Origin: Streptomyces viridochromogenes DSM 40736
Lineage (GTDB): Bacteria > Actinomycetota > Actinomycetes > Streptomycetales > Streptomycetaceae
Length of the DNA stretch: 64,000 nucleotides
Direction of reading: 5' to 3'
Assembly (NCBI RefSeq): GCF_000158955.1
Contig: NZ_GG657757.1
Coordinates: 642,514 to 706,513, forward strand
Shown here: positions 1-9,128 of the stretch, piece after piece
Position numbering within the stretch: the stretch's first letter is position 1
How the letters are laid out: each line of letters begins with the position of its first letter
Position numbers and translations under genes: made by a program
The notes under the pieces: generated by a model
The model's database searches: none
What the model was told of the DNA's origin: nothing
What the model saw: the letters and a program-made list of their open reading frames with translations, nothing else

Positions 1-3000
1 CGAGTTGCTCGCGCCAGACGCGATCGCTCTCGTCGTCGTCCCGTCCAGCGAGCCAGTGGACGTAGTCGCAGAAGCCGCCGGCCGGGTACAAGGTTCCCGG
101 CGCGTGATACTCGGCCAGCAGCGCGCGGAGCATCGGCGGCACCGACCAGCCGTCGGCGATGATGTGGTGCACGGTCTGCACGAGGACGTGGCGGCCGGAG
201 CCCCTGCGGATGAGCGTGTATCGCATCAGCGGGCCGGTGGCCAGGTCGAATCCCGCGCGGCGGTCCCGCTCTGCGAGGTAGCGCAGCTCGGTGTCGGTGA
301 TGCCGGGGCGGTCCAGCGTGGTGAAGGGCGCCTCGACACCGCTCTCCAGCACGGAGACCACGCGGCCGTCTGCGAGCGCCACGAACCGCGCGGCCAGGTT
401 CGGGTACAGGGTGAGCAGGCGGGTGGCCGCGGCCGCGAGCCGGTCGGCGTCCACGTCGCCGTCCAGGGTGAGGAGTTGCTGCTCGACGTAGGCGCCCGTG
501 GAGTCGTCGTCGAAGACCGAGTGGAAGTAGAGGCCCTCCTGCAGCGGGGTCAACGGCAGGACGTCCCGCAGTGCCGGGCCGTCCAGGTCGTCGACGTCGG
601 CCTGGGTGAGCGGCACCAGGGGGAAGTCGCTGGGCGAGTGGCCGCCCCGGTCGAGCGCGGCCAGCCCGGTCAGGGCCGCCCGGAAGTAGCCGGCGAGGGC
701 CGCGAGGCCCTCGTCGGTGAACATGCCGTCGGGCCAGGAGAGGGTGGTGACCAGTTCGTACGCGCCGGTGTCGGCTGGTTCGGCGATGGCGTTGAACTCC
801 AGGGGGCGCGGCAGGCGCATGCGCGGGTCGCGCTTCTCGCCCAGCTGGCCGGTGATGCGGGCGAGTTGCCAGTCCCCCGGGGCGCCCGCGTCGAAGCGGC
901 CCAGGTAGTTGAAGAGGACCTGCGGGGCCGGCGCGTCGAACTCGGTGTGGGTGAGGTAGCGCAGGGCGCCGTAGGAGACGCCGTTGTCCGGTACCTCGGC
1001 GAGGTTTTCCTTGACCCTCTTGAGCGCGGCGGCCAGGTACTCGGGTGCCGTGAGGTCGGCCGCCGCACCGGGGTCCACGATGACGGGGAACAGGGTGGTG
1101 AACCAGCCGACGGTCCTGGACAGTTCCGGTTCGAACCCGGCGGAGTCCGCCACGAACTGTCCCTCGCGGCCGTGTCCTTCGAGTTCGATGTGCGCGAAGG
1201 TCTGCGTCTGCCCGAGGTCTCGGCGCCGGCGGGCGAGGGCGACGGCGAGCGCGGTCAGCAGGACGTCGTTGACTCCGGCGTGGAACTTGGCGGGGATCTC
1301 GCCCAGCAGGGCGGCCGTGACGTCCGGGCCGACCGAGACGGTGCGTGTCCGTTCCCGTGCGACGGTGTCGGCCGCCGACAGGGCACGTCTGCCGACCGGT
1401 TCGTCGGCACCTGGCAGGGGACGCCGGTAGTAGGAGCTGTCCGCGTCGAACGCCGCACGTTCCAGCAGCTGTGTCCAGCGCCGGAACGACGTGCCCGCCG
1501 GGGGCAGTTCGACCGGTGTGCCCGAGGTGAACTGCCGCCATGCCGTGGCCAGGTCCTCGATCAGGATCCGCCAGGACACGCCGTCCATCACCACGTGGTG
1601 GGCGACCAGGACCAGCTGCCGTGCCGCGCGGCGCCAGACGGCACGCAGCATCACGCCGCCCGTCGGGTCGAGCCCGGCGGTGGCGTGCGCGACGCACTCG
1701 TCGAGCGGCAGGTCGCACTCCTGCCACGGCGCGACGGCCGGGCCGGCCTCCGGTATGTCGAAGCCGAAGCGGTCGCCGCGCACCAGCCTGGCCCGCAGCA
1801 TGTCGTGCCGGCGGAGCAGCGCGGTGAGGATCGCGTCGAGGGCGTCGGCGGTGAGGCCTGCCGGGGTGTTCAGCACGACGGACTGGACGAAGCCGTCGAT
1901 CGCGTCCGTGGTCTCGCCCAGCCACTGCACGACAGGTGAGCCGACGACGGGGCCGGTGGCGACGTCGCGGTGGTCCACCGTGGCGCTGTCCTCACGGCTC
2001 GCCACCGCCGCCAGGGCCCCCACGGTGCCGTGGGTGAAGATCTGCCGTGCCGTGACGTGCAGGCCGGTGTCGCGCAGCGCGCCCAGCAGCGAGATCGCCA
2101 GGATGCTGTCTCCGCCGAGCTGGAAGAAGTCCTGGTCGACACCGACCTCTTCGAGTCGCAGCACCGCCGCGACCGCGGCTGCCACCGCGCGCTCGTTCTC
2201 GGTCGTGGGCCGGATCAGCTCGCCCGTTCCGGTGGTGGGCTCGGGCAGGGCGTTCCGGTCGAGCTTGCCGTTCGCGGTGAGCGGGAACTCCGTCATGACG
2301 ACGATGTGGGCGGGCACCATGTACTCGACCATGTGCTGGGCGGCCCACGCCTTGACCTCCTGCGCGCGCAGGTCCTCCTGCCCGGCGGCCGGGATGACGT
2401 ACCCCACGAGGTAGGTGCCGCCCACCGTGTTCTTCTTCGCGACGACGCAGGTGTGCCGTACGCCGGGGTGCTCCGCGAGACCGACCTCGACGTCCTCGAT
2501 CTCCAGCCGCATGCCACGGATCTTGATCTGGTTGTCGGCCCGTCCGAGGAAGTCCAGCGAACCGTCCGGGGCGAACCGCGCGAGGTCACCGGTGCGGTAC
2601 AGCCGGGAGCCGTCGTCGGCGAAGGGGTTCGCGACGAACCTGGAGGCCGTCAGGCCTGGGGCGCCCACGTAGCCGCGCCCCAGGAGGAATCCGCCGACGT
2701 AGAGTTCGCCGCCGACTCCGACCGGGACGGGGCGCAGCTCGTCGTCCAGCACGTACAGCTGGGTGTTGGGGTTGGCCTTGCCGATCGACGTGGACAGGCG
2801 TTCCGCCGCGCCCCGGTAGATGACGTGCGAGACGCCGATCGTCGTCTCGGCCGGGCCGTAGCCGTGGTACATGGGAATGTCGAGCTTGGTGCGGAACCGC
2901 TCGTACAGCTCCGGGGTCAGCACCTCGCCGCCGCACCACACGTGCCGCAGGCTGTCCAGCTTCCCGGAGTCGCCGGCGATCTCCAGCAGTACGTCCAGCA

Positions 3001-4141
3001 TGGACGAGACCAGGTACGTGAAGGTGACGCGCTGTTCGGCGATCACGCTCAGCAGGTGGTGCGGGTCCCGTTCGCCGCCGGGCCGCAACACCACCAGGCG
3101 GGCGCCGCTCACCAGCGGCAGGAAGATCTCGTTGATGGAGATGTCGAAGGACAGCGGTGCCTTGAACAGGGACGCGTCGTCGTGGCCGAAGCCGAGGATC
3201 TCGTCGACCTGCCACAGCAGGCGTTCGCTGATGGCCGCGTGCCGGATCATCGCCCCCTTGGGCCGCCCGGTCGACCCGGACGTGAAGATGACGTACGCCA
3301 GGGAGTCGCCGTGGACGGTGACGTCGGGGCCCTCGGTGGGGTAGGAACCGAACCTCCAGTCGTCCAGGTCGACGGCCACGGCTTCCGGTTCGTCCGGGTG
3401 GGGCTCGCCCGAGTCGTCGAGCTGCACCACGACCCGGGCGTCCTCGATGACGACGGCCCGGCGCGCTGCGGGCCACTGGGGATCGAGCGGCACGAACGCA
3501 CAGCCCGCCTGGAGCACGGCGAGCAGGCCGATCACCATCTCGGCGGAACGGCCGAGCGAGATGCCGACGACCTGTTCGGTGGTGAGTCCTCGTTCGATCA
3601 GGTGGTGGGCCAACTGTCCGGAGAGTTCCGCTGTCTGGCGATAGGTCAGTGAGCGGCGTTCGTCGACGACGGCGATGGCGTCGGGTCTGGCCCGCGCCTG
3701 CTCGCGGAACATCTCCACGATGGTCGGGCGGATCCGGTCGGCCCGGGTGTCGTTCCACTCGGCCAGGGCCGTGAGCCTCGCCGCCGCGCTCGACGGGCCG
3801 ATGGTCCCGAGGGGCCGGTCCGGGAAGTTTGCCAGGTCGTCCAGTGCGAGTTGCGCGTCTGCGAGCGCGACCCCGTCCGGCACGGCGATGCTCCGGCCGT
3901 CCGGGCCGACCTCCCAGCCTCCGGGCCCGTCGCCGCCGTTGTCCACCCACCCGAGGACCTCGGTGAAGAGTGTGCCGGGCGTGAGGTCGATGCCGTCGGG
4001 ACCGAGACCGGTCGCCCAGTAGGACAGTCCGATGGCGGACGCCTCGGCGATGATCCGGTCGGGATGGTCGCCGATGCGCCGGCGTACGGCGGCCAGTTGT
4101 CCGGGGGACAGCAGTACGTGACGAGCGCTCGGTTCCTTCAT
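1..4141 (-). CDS. cchH: Coelichelin-type non-ribosomal peptide synthetase, first module (partial)
   Basis: Siderophore peptide synthetase running leftward out of the window; the first 1,380 residues are visible and no stop is reached. From ATG 4141 (GGAG 7 nt upstream) I read a leader of about 115 residues, an adenylation domain (about 135-630, with TSGSTGRPKG, GYGPAETT and NGKLDRN), a carrier domain with the phosphopantetheine serine at 679 in FFQLGGDS, an epimerization domain (about 700-1160, HHVVMDG near 848, EGHGRE, VGWFT, NYLGRFD), and a condensation domain starting LPLTPLQEG near 1193 with HHIIADG near 1325. The specificity code I read is D-I-N-Y-W-G-G-I-G-K, which I remember as the CchH module 1 code for N5-formyl-N5-hydroxyornithine. 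Epimerization would give the D residue of coelichelin. It lies 59 bp downstream of the exporter gene, probably in the same iron-repressed unit. The cch name rests on gene order and this module; the other modules are off the window. Confidence 0.9.
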   Translation of the reverse strand, partial: MKEPSARHVLLSPGQLAAVRRRIGDHPDRIIAEASAIGLSYWATGLGPDGIDLTPGTLFTEVLGWVDNGGDGPGGWEVGPDGRSIAVPDGVALADAQLALDDLANFPDRPLGTIGPSSAAARLTALAEWNDTRADRIRPTIVEMFREQARARPDAIAVVDERRSLTYRQTAELSGQLAHHLIERGLTTEQVVGISLGRSAEMVIGLLAVLQAGCAFVPLDPQWPAARRAVVIEDARVVVQLDDSGEPHPDEPEAVAVDLDDWRFGSYPTEGPDVTVHGDSLAYVIFTSGSTGRPKGAMIRHAAISERLLWQVDEILGFGHDDASLFKAPLSFDISINEIFLPLVSGARLVVLRPGGERDPHHLLSVIAEQRVTFTYLVSSMLDVLLEIAGDSGKLDSLRHVWCGGEVLTPELYERFRTKLDIPMYHGYGPAETTIGVSHVIYRGAAERLSTSIGKANPNTQLYVLDDELRPVPVGVGGELYVGGFLLGRGYVGAPGLTASRFVANPFADDGSRLYRTGDLARFAPDGSLDFLGRADNQIKIRGMRLEIEDVEVGLAEHPGVRHTCVVAKKNTVGGTYLVGYVIPAAGQEDLRAQEVKAWAAQHMVEYMVPAHIVVMTEFPLTANGKLDRNALPEPTTGTGELIRPTTENERAVAAAVAAVLRLEEVGVDQDFFQLGGDSILAISLLGALRDTGLHVTARQIFTHGTVGALAAVASREDSATVDHRDVATGPVVGSPVVQWLGETTDAIDGFVQSVVLNTPAGLTADALDAILTALLRRHDMLRARLVRGDRFGFDIPEAGPAVAPWQECDLPLDECVAHATAGLDPTGGVMLRAVWRRAARQLVLVAHHVVMDGVSWRILIEDLATAWRQFTSGTPVELPPAGTSFRRWTQLLERAAFDADSSYYRRPLPGADEPVGRRALSAADTVARERTRTVSVGPDVTAALLGEIPAKFHAGVNDVLLTALAVALARRRRDLGQTQTFAHIELEGHGREGQFVADSAGFEPELSRTVGWFTTLFPVIVDPGAAADLTAPEYLAAALKRVKENLAEVPDNGVSYGALRYLTHTEFDAPAPQVLFNYLGRFDAGAPGDWQLARITGQLGEKRDPRMRLPRPLEFNAIAEPADTGAYELVTTLSWPDGMFTDEGLAALAGYFRAALTGLAALDRGGHSPSDFPLVPLTQADVDDLDGPALRDVLPLTPLQEGLYFHSVFDDDSTGAYVEQQLLTLDGDVDADRLAAAATRLLTLYPNLAARFVALADGRVVSVLESGVEAPFTTLDRPGITDTELRYLAERDRRAGFDLATGPLMRYTLIRRGSGRHVLVQTVHHIIADGWSVPPMLRALLAEYHAPGTLYPAGGFCDYVHWLAGRDDDESDRVWREQL

Positions 4142-4200
4142 CGAAGACTCCGCGTTCCTTCCACCGTGGGAAAGTCGGACCGACTCACTTCAGGGGTTGC

Positions 4201-5988
4201 TCAACTGCCCTCGCGCCAGGCCCGCCACAGTCGTGCGTACCGGCCGCCCAGAGCCACCAGTTCCTCGTGCGTTCCCTGCTCCACCACACGTCCCGCGTCC
4301 AGCACCGCGATCCGGTCCGCCGCCATGGCCTGGGTCAGCCGGTGCGCCACGAACAACGTGGTGCGGCCCGAGCACGCGGCCAGCACGGCCCGCTCCAGCT
4401 CGGCTGCTCCTTCGCTGCCCGCCTCCGCCGTCGACTCGTCGAGCACCACGACCGGCGCGCGGCCCAGCACCAAGCGGGCCAGAGCGATCTGGGCGACCTT
4501 GGTGACGTCCAGGCGCTCCCCGCCCTCGCCGACCGGGGTGTTCAGCCCGTCGGGGAGCGCCTCGACCCAGCCGTCGGCGCCGACCGTGCGCAGTGCGTCC
4601 CGCAGGTCGGCGTCGGTCGCCTCCGGTGCGGCCAGCCGCAGGTCGTCGGCGAGCGGGCCGGAGAAGACGTGGGTCTCCTGCGTCAGGATGCTGACCAAGG
4701 CGCGTGCCCCGGCCTCGTCCAGACCGGCGAGGTCGGTCGACCCGACGCGCACCGACCCGGCCTCCGGGGTCCCGATGCCCGCGATCAGCGCGGCCAGGGT
4801 CGTCTTGCCCGCGCCCGTCGCCCCCACCAGCGCGAGCGAACCGCCGGCCGGGATCGTCAGGCTGACGTCCCGCAGCACCGGCTCCGCGCCGCCGGGATAG
4901 CGGAACGTCAGGCCCTCCACCGTCACCGGGTACGGCCCGGCGTCCGGCCACTCGACGCTCGTGTCGCCGACCAGCCGGTCCTCGGTGGGCTCCTCCAGCA
5001 CGCCGACGAGCCGGGTCAGGCCGGCGCCCGACTTCTGGGCCTCGTCGAAGGTGAACATGATGGCGCCGAGCGGGAAGAACAGCCGGTGGAACAGCAGCGG
5101 GGCCGCCGACACCTCGCCCAGGCTGGCGGCATCGGCCTCCAGCAGGGCGTATCCCACCACGAGGATCAGGACGAGCCCGATGAACTCGGCGCGGTTCTCC
5201 CTGCCGACGAATCGGCCGAAGAACCGGAACACCTCGATGCCGAGGTCGCGCACCCGCCACGACTCCTCGGTGACCTTCTCGCGGAAGGCGCCTTCGAGGC
5301 GGTAGGCCCGGACCGTGTCGATACCGTTGAGGCCGCTGATCAGGGCCTGTGCCCGGTCGGCCTGGGCGGCCCGCTGCTTCCGGTAGAGCGGGGCGGAACG
5401 GGGGAGGTACCAGCGCAGGGCCAGGGCGTACGCGGGCAGCGCGCCGGCGCCGGCCAGGCCGAGCCGCCAGTCCAGCCCGAACATGCCGACCGTGGCGATG
5501 ACGACCAGCACGCCCGCCGAGAACACCGTGGGGACGGCCGAACGGATGCCCTTGGAGATGACGGCCACGTCGTCACCGACCCGGGAGAGGACGTCTCCCC
5601 GGCCGACCTGCTCGACTCGTGCGCTCGGCATCCCGAGCACCGCCCGGACGGCGCCTTCGCGCAGCCGCGCGAGCAGCTCCGCGCCGAGCCGCCCGATCAG
5701 GTAGGTCGAGACCGCGGTGGCGGCCGCGCCGAGCAGGGCCGCGGCCACCATCAGCGCCCCGATCGTGACCAGGACGGAGCGGGACGCGCCCTCGACGACC
5801 CCGTCGACCACACGGCCGAGCAGGAGCACGGGGAGGACCTGGAGCGCCGCCCCGGCCACCGTGGTGAGGACGGTGGCGGCCGTCAGCCAGGGCGCCTCGC
5901 GGCAGTGCGCCGCGACCCATCGGCCGGCGTCGCGTCCGGTCGCCGTGCGCAGGGCCGCCGGGGCGACGCGCGTGTCGGTGGTGCTCAC
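4201..5988 (-). CDS. cchG: ABC exporter (fused membrane and ATPase domains), siderophore locus
   Basis: A 595-residue half-transporter: about six membrane helices in residues 1-330, then an ATP-binding domain. Walker A (GATGAGKTT, near 390), Walker B (VVVLDES, near 512) and the H-loop (VAHR, near 547) are intact. The signature motif is not: where LSGGQRQR is expected the protein reads LDVTKVAQ followed by IALARLVL, and the D-loop reads AEAGSE instead of SALD. I recall similar variants in actinobacterial relatives, so this may be a subfamily trait rather than decay. The start is GTG 5988, overlapping the stop of the lipoprotein gene by 4 nt (GTGA), which implies translational coupling. By position it is the counterpart of S. 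coelicolor CchG and may export the siderophore or its precursor; the direction of transport is inferred from the fused domain layout. Confidence 0.88.
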   Translation of the reverse strand: MSTTDTRVAPAALRTATGRDAGRWVAAHCREAPWLTAATVLTTVAGAALQVLPVLLLGRVVDGVVEGASRSVLVTIGALMVAAALLGAAATAVSTYLIGRLGAELLARLREGAVRAVLGMPSARVEQVGRGDVLSRVGDDVAVISKGIRSAVPTVFSAGVLVVIATVGMFGLDWRLGLAGAGALPAYALALRWYLPRSAPLYRKQRAAQADRAQALISGLNGIDTVRAYRLEGAFREKVTEESWRVRDLGIEVFRFFGRFVGRENRAEFIGLVLILVVGYALLEADAASLGEVSAAPLLFHRLFFPLGAIMFTFDEAQKSGAGLTRLVGVLEEPTEDRLVGDTSVEWPDAGPYPVTVEGLTFRYPGGAEPVLRDVSLTIPAGGSLALVGATGAGKTTLAALIAGIGTPEAGSVRVGSTDLAGLDEAGARALVSILTQETHVFSGPLADDLRLAAPEATDADLRDALRTVGADGWVEALPDGLNTPVGEGGERLDVTKVAQIALARLVLGRAPVVVLDESTAEAGSEGAAELERAVLAACSGRTTLFVAHRLTQAMAADRIAVLDAGRVVEQGTHEELVALGGRYARLWRAWREGS

Positions 5989-7049
5989 ACCTGGCCGGCC
6001 GACTTGACGAGCTCGTCGATCGCGTACGGCATGGAGAGCAGGGTGCCTTGCGAGATGGCCGCGCCGACGGCCGAGCCCTCACTGTCCGGCAGGTAGGACA
6101 CCTTGCCGTTCTTGACCGCGTCCAGGTTGGTGAACAGCTTGAACTTCTTCAGCGCCGCCGTGTCCGCCGTGTCGTTGATGACGAAAATGCGGTCGACGTC
6201 GACCAGGTCGATGCGTTCGGGCGAGAGCTTGGTGTAGAAGCTGCCGTCCGCGACCTTGTCGATCTCGGTCCGGTACGGGAAGCCGATGCCCGACACCAGG
6301 CGTCCGCGCACGTCGGTGGAGGTGAACGGCGCCACCGAGTTCTCGTACCAGGACAGCGCGACGGCGGTTTCCCTGGCGAACTCGGGGTGTGCCTTCTTGG
6401 CCGCGGCGAGCTGGTCCTGCACGTCCGCGATCATCTTCTCGCCCTCCTCGGCCCTGCCGAGGGCCTTGGCGATCTGCAGGGCGTTGTCCTGCCAGGGTGC
6501 GCTGAAGGGCTCCTTCTCCCCCTTGGTGCGGCCGACGGTCGGAGCGATCCTGGAGAGCTTGTCGTAGGCGGCCCGGTCGACCTCGGAGTAGACCGCGATG
6601 ATGAGGTCGGGGCGCAGGGCGGCGATCTTCTCGTAGTTGGGGCCGGAGTCGCCGTTCTTCATGACGACCTCGGGCCGGGTGCTGCCCCACTTGTCCTTCA
6701 CCCAGGGCCACTGGGTGTTGATGTCGGGACTCTTGCCCGCCGGGTTCGGGTACTGGTCGACCATGCCGACCGGCTTGGTGCCGAACGCCAGGACGGTCTG
6801 GTCGTCCGTGTAGCCGACGGTGACGACCCGTTCGGGGGCCTTGGTGATCTTTGTGGATCCGAACGCGTGCTCCACCGTGACCGGGAACGCGCCGCCGGCG
6901 GCGGCCGAGTTGCCGCTGCTCGCTTTGTCCGCGGAGTCGGACGAGTCTGAGCCGCATCCCGCGAGGAGGCCGACGCCGAGCGTGGCGGCGGACAGGACGG
7001 CCGCCCATCGCCGCCAGGGCTTCGTCCGCGTCGTTCTGGTGAGGAGCAT
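5985..7049 (-). CDS. cchF: Ferric-siderophore-binding lipoprotein
   Basis: Substrate-binding protein of an iron-siderophore ABC importer, 354 residues. The N-terminus has a basic stretch, a hydrophobic segment and a lipobox LLAGC with the lipidated cysteine at position 32. The rest reads as a FepB/FecB-type fold (ERVVTVGYTDDQTVLAFG early, then ALRPDLIIA, and RIFVINDTAD late). An upstream in-frame start at 7106 exists, but ATG 7049 is chosen because AAGGGG stands 7 nt before it and it gives a clean signal peptide. An iron box lies 73-91 nt upstream. It partners the two FecCD permeases and the ATPase encoded just upstream, capturing ferri-coelichelin at the membrane surface. Confidence 0.92.
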   Translation of the reverse strand: MLLTRTTRTKPWRRWAAVLSAATLGVGLLAGCGSDSSDSADKASSGNSAAAGGAFPVTVEHAFGSTKITKAPERVVTVGYTDDQTVLAFGTKPVGMVDQYPNPAGKSPDINTQWPWVKDKWGSTRPEVVMKNGDSGPNYEKIAALRPDLIIAVYSEVDRAAYDKLSRIAPTVGRTKGEKEPFSAPWQDNALQIAKALGRAEEGEKMIADVQDQLAAAKKAHPEFARETAVALSWYENSVAPFTSTDVRGRLVSGIGFPYRTEIDKVADGSFYTKLSPERIDLVDVDRIFVINDTADTAALKKFKLFTNLDAVKNGKVSYLPDSEGSAVGAAISQGTLLSMPYAIDELVKSAGQV

Positions 7050-7121
7050 CCGCTTTCCCCTTGCTTTCGCGCTGTCCGCTGCACTCCCGTCTAAGGGCAG
7101 GCACACCTTAGCGTGAGCGGA

Positions 7122-7140
7122 TGAGGTTAGCCTAGCCTAA
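7122..7140 (-). promoter_or_regulatory. Iron box (DmdR/IdeR-type operator)
   Basis: The minus strand reads TTAGGCTAGGCTAACCTCA, 17 of 19 matches to the DmdR/IdeR consensus TTAGGTTAGGCTAACCTAA as I remember it. It sits between the importer ATPase stop (7162) and the lipoprotein start (7049), so it should control lipoprotein-exporter-synthetase transcription. Iron-bound DmdR would repress. Confidence 0.85.
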
Positions 7141-7161
7141 CTTCTCCAACATGCGTATGAT

Positions 7162-8007
7162 CTAGGGCAGTTGAACGTGGGCGCGGCCGATGGGCACGAT
7201 GAGCGGCCGGTCACCGACCGGGTCGTCGATCACCTTGGCGCGCAGTCCGAACGCCTCGTGCAGCAGCTCTGCGGTGATCACGTCACGTGGGTGCCCCTGC
7301 GCCAGGATCGAACCGTCCCTCATCACCACGAGGTTGTCGCTGTAGCGCACGGCCAGGTTGAGGTCGTGCAGCACCATGACCACGGTGCACCCCGACTCGT
7401 GCAGGTCGTCGACCAGGTCGAGCACGTCGATGGCGTGTGCCAGATCCAGGTAGGTGGTCGGCTCGTCCAGCAGGAGCAGGTCGGTCCCCTGGGCCAACGT
7501 CATGGAGATCCAGACGCGTTGGCGCTGTCCCCCGGACAGGGAATCCACCGGGCGATCGGCCAGGTCGGACACCCCGGTCATGGCCAGCGCGCGCTCCACG
7601 ACGGCGGCGTCGTCCGACGACCACTGCCGCAGCCAGCTCTGGTGCGGATGACGGCCCCTGGCGACCAGGTCGGACACCGTCAGCCCGTCCGGCGCGACCG
7701 GCGCCTGCGGCAGCAGGCCGAGCTTCTTCGCCACGTCCCTGGTCCGGAGCCTGCCGATGTCGTCGCCGTCCAGGACGACCGTGCCCCTGGCCGGCTTGAG
7801 CAGCCGGGACAGGGTCCGCAACAGGGTCGACTTCCCACAGCCGTTGGGACCGATGATCGTGGTGACGACCCCTGACGGGATGGCCACGTCGAGATCCTCG
7901 ATGACCGTCCGGGCGCCGTACCCGACCGTGACGCCCTCGGCCGCCAGCCGTGCGGCGTCGACGACTCCGGACTCGATCTCGGTTGTCGTTGTGTGCTGAG
8001 CGCCCAC
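7162..8007 (-). CDS. cchE: Iron-siderophore importer ATP-binding protein
   Basis: FecE-type ATPase of 281 residues that powers ferric-siderophore uptake with the two FecCD permeases. Motifs: Walker A GPNGCGKST, signature LSGGQRQRVWIS, Walker B LLLLDEPTTYLD, and H-loop VLHDLN. The frame stays open upstream into the permease gene, but GTG 8007 is chosen because GGAGGGGG precedes it by 4 nt and the family-typical N-terminus begins there. It lies 38 bp downstream of the permease gene. The last importer gene of the upstream run, it is followed by an iron box, so the downstream lipoprotein gene has its own promoter. Confidence 0.92.
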   Translation of the reverse strand: MGAQHTTTTEIESGVVDAARLAAEGVTVGYGARTVIEDLDVAIPSGVVTTIIGPNGCGKSTLLRTLSRLLKPARGTVVLDGDDIGRLRTRDVAKKLGLLPQAPVAPDGLTVSDLVARGRHPHQSWLRQWSSDDAAVVERALAMTGVSDLADRPVDSLSGGQRQRVWISMTLAQGTDLLLLDEPTTYLDLAHAIDVLDLVDDLHESGCTVVMVLHDLNLAVRYSDNLVVMRDGSILAQGHPRDVITAELLHEAFGLRAKVIDDPVGDRPLIVPIGRAHVQLP

Positions 8008-8045
8008 AAGTCCCCCTCCGTTCACGCTTCCTGACCTTTTACCGG

Positions 8046-9128
8046 CTATCTGAGGTTCGCCCGAACCAGCAGATACACGAGGAAGGGGCCGCCGATCGCT
8101 GCGGTGACCACACCGACCGGGAGGCTGATCGGCAGTGCCGTGCGCGCGACCAGATCCGCGCCGGTCAGCAGCAGGGCTCCCACCACCCCGGACGCCACCA
8201 TCGGCGGCGTCGGGCACCTGGCCAGCCGCATGGCCACCTGCGGCGCCACCAAGGCGACGAACGGGACCGGCCCGGCCGCGCTCACCGCCACACCGGCCAG
8301 CAGCACCGCGCACAGCAACAGGACCGCACGCACCCGCGAATACCGGACGCCCAGACCCGCCGCGACGTCGTCCCCGAGGTGCATCGGCTTGAACTGGAAG
8401 GCGGCACACGCCACGACGACGAGGAGGACGACCGCGCCCCAGATCGCGACGCGGACCTCGCCCCAGGACCGGTCGTCCAGCGAACCGACCAGCCACGCCT
8501 GGGCCCGGGCCACGTCCCTGATGTCGGCCGTGGCCAGCAGCCAGGTCGTGATCGCCTCCATCACGGCGCTCACCGAGATGCCGATGAGGATGAGCCGGAA
8601 ACCGTCGATCCCGCGCCGCCACGCCAGGAAGTACACCAGCAGCCCCGTGCCCAGTCCGCCCGCGAGCGCCGCCGCGGACAGGCCGACGGAGTCGATGACC
8701 GCCGAGGCGGCCCCGCCCGACACCGTCACCAGGAACACGGCGACCGCACCGGCGCCCCCGGTGATCCCCAGAATGTCCGGGCTGGCCAGCGGATTGCGTG
8801 CGACGGACTGTGTGATCGCTCCTGACACCCCCAGCGCGATCCCCACCACGAGCCCGGCCAGGGCGCGCGGCATCCGCAGGTCCATGATGACGAACTCGTC
8901 GACCCGCTCACCCCGGCCGAGCAGTGTGGCGATCACCTGGGGCAGTCCGATGGGGAAGTCACCGACGCCGATGGACAGGCAGAAGACCAGGAAGGCCACC
9001 GCCGCCAGCAGCAGGGTGACGAGCACGACCCAGGGGCGCCAGACGAAGGACACCCCTGCGAACCGCACGCCCGGCACCACCGATGCCTTCACATCCGCCC
9101 CGTTCGGCTGCACACCCGTTCCGTTCAT
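8046..9128 (-). CDS. cchD: Iron-siderophore importer permease (FecCD family), second subunit
   Basis: Integral membrane protein of 360 residues with roughly nine to ten helices. FecCD landmarks: LRMPRALAGLVVGIALGVSG followed by the ARNPLASPDILG loop, and GPVPFVALVAPQVAMRL near the C-terminus, the region that contacts the ATPase. ATG 9128 is preferred over an upstream in-frame start at 9152 because it overlaps the preceding permease stop as ATGA, with GGAAAG about 11 nt before it. It pairs with the neighbouring permease to form the heterodimeric channel for ferri-coelichelin. Confidence 0.92.
   Translation of the reverse strand: MNGTGVQPNGADVKASVVPGVRFAGVSFVWRPWVVLVTLLLAAVAFLVFCLSIGVGDFPIGLPQVIATLLGRGERVDEFVIMDLRMPRALAGLVVGIALGVSGAITQSVARNPLASPDILGITGGAGAVAVFLVTVSGGAASAVIDSVGLSAAALAGGLGTGLLVYFLAWRRGIDGFRLILIGISVSAVMEAITTWLLATADIRDVARAQAWLVGSLDDRSWGEVRVAIWGAVVLLVVVACAAFQFKPMHLGDDVAAGLGVRYSRVRAVLLLCAVLLAGVAVSAAGPVPFVALVAPQVAMRLARCPTPPMVASGVVGALLLTGADLVARTALPISLPVGVVTAAIGGPFLVYLLVRANLR

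Noticed and set aside
5..1939. A 644-residue plus-strand open frame across the left end
   Set aside because: It is the antisense shadow of the peptide synthetase: the minus strand in the matching frame carries the full set of epimerization and condensation motifs, while this frame has no domain and no ribosome site.
1970..3652. A 560-residue plus-strand frame
   Set aside because: Antisense shadow of the adenylation domain, with composition typical of high-GC opposite frames and no recognisable motif.
2586..3950. A 454-residue minus-strand frame inside the synthetase gene
   Set aside because: It is an out-of-frame reading of the adenylation domain, dominated by Arg, Gly and Pro; the true frame (codons ending at 4141) is continuous through it.
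8008..8622. N-terminal extension of the importer ATPase frame
   Set aside because: The frame is open but overlaps the FecCD permease gene, lacks similarity to ATPases, and a GTG with a strong ribosome site at 8007 starts the family-typical sequence.
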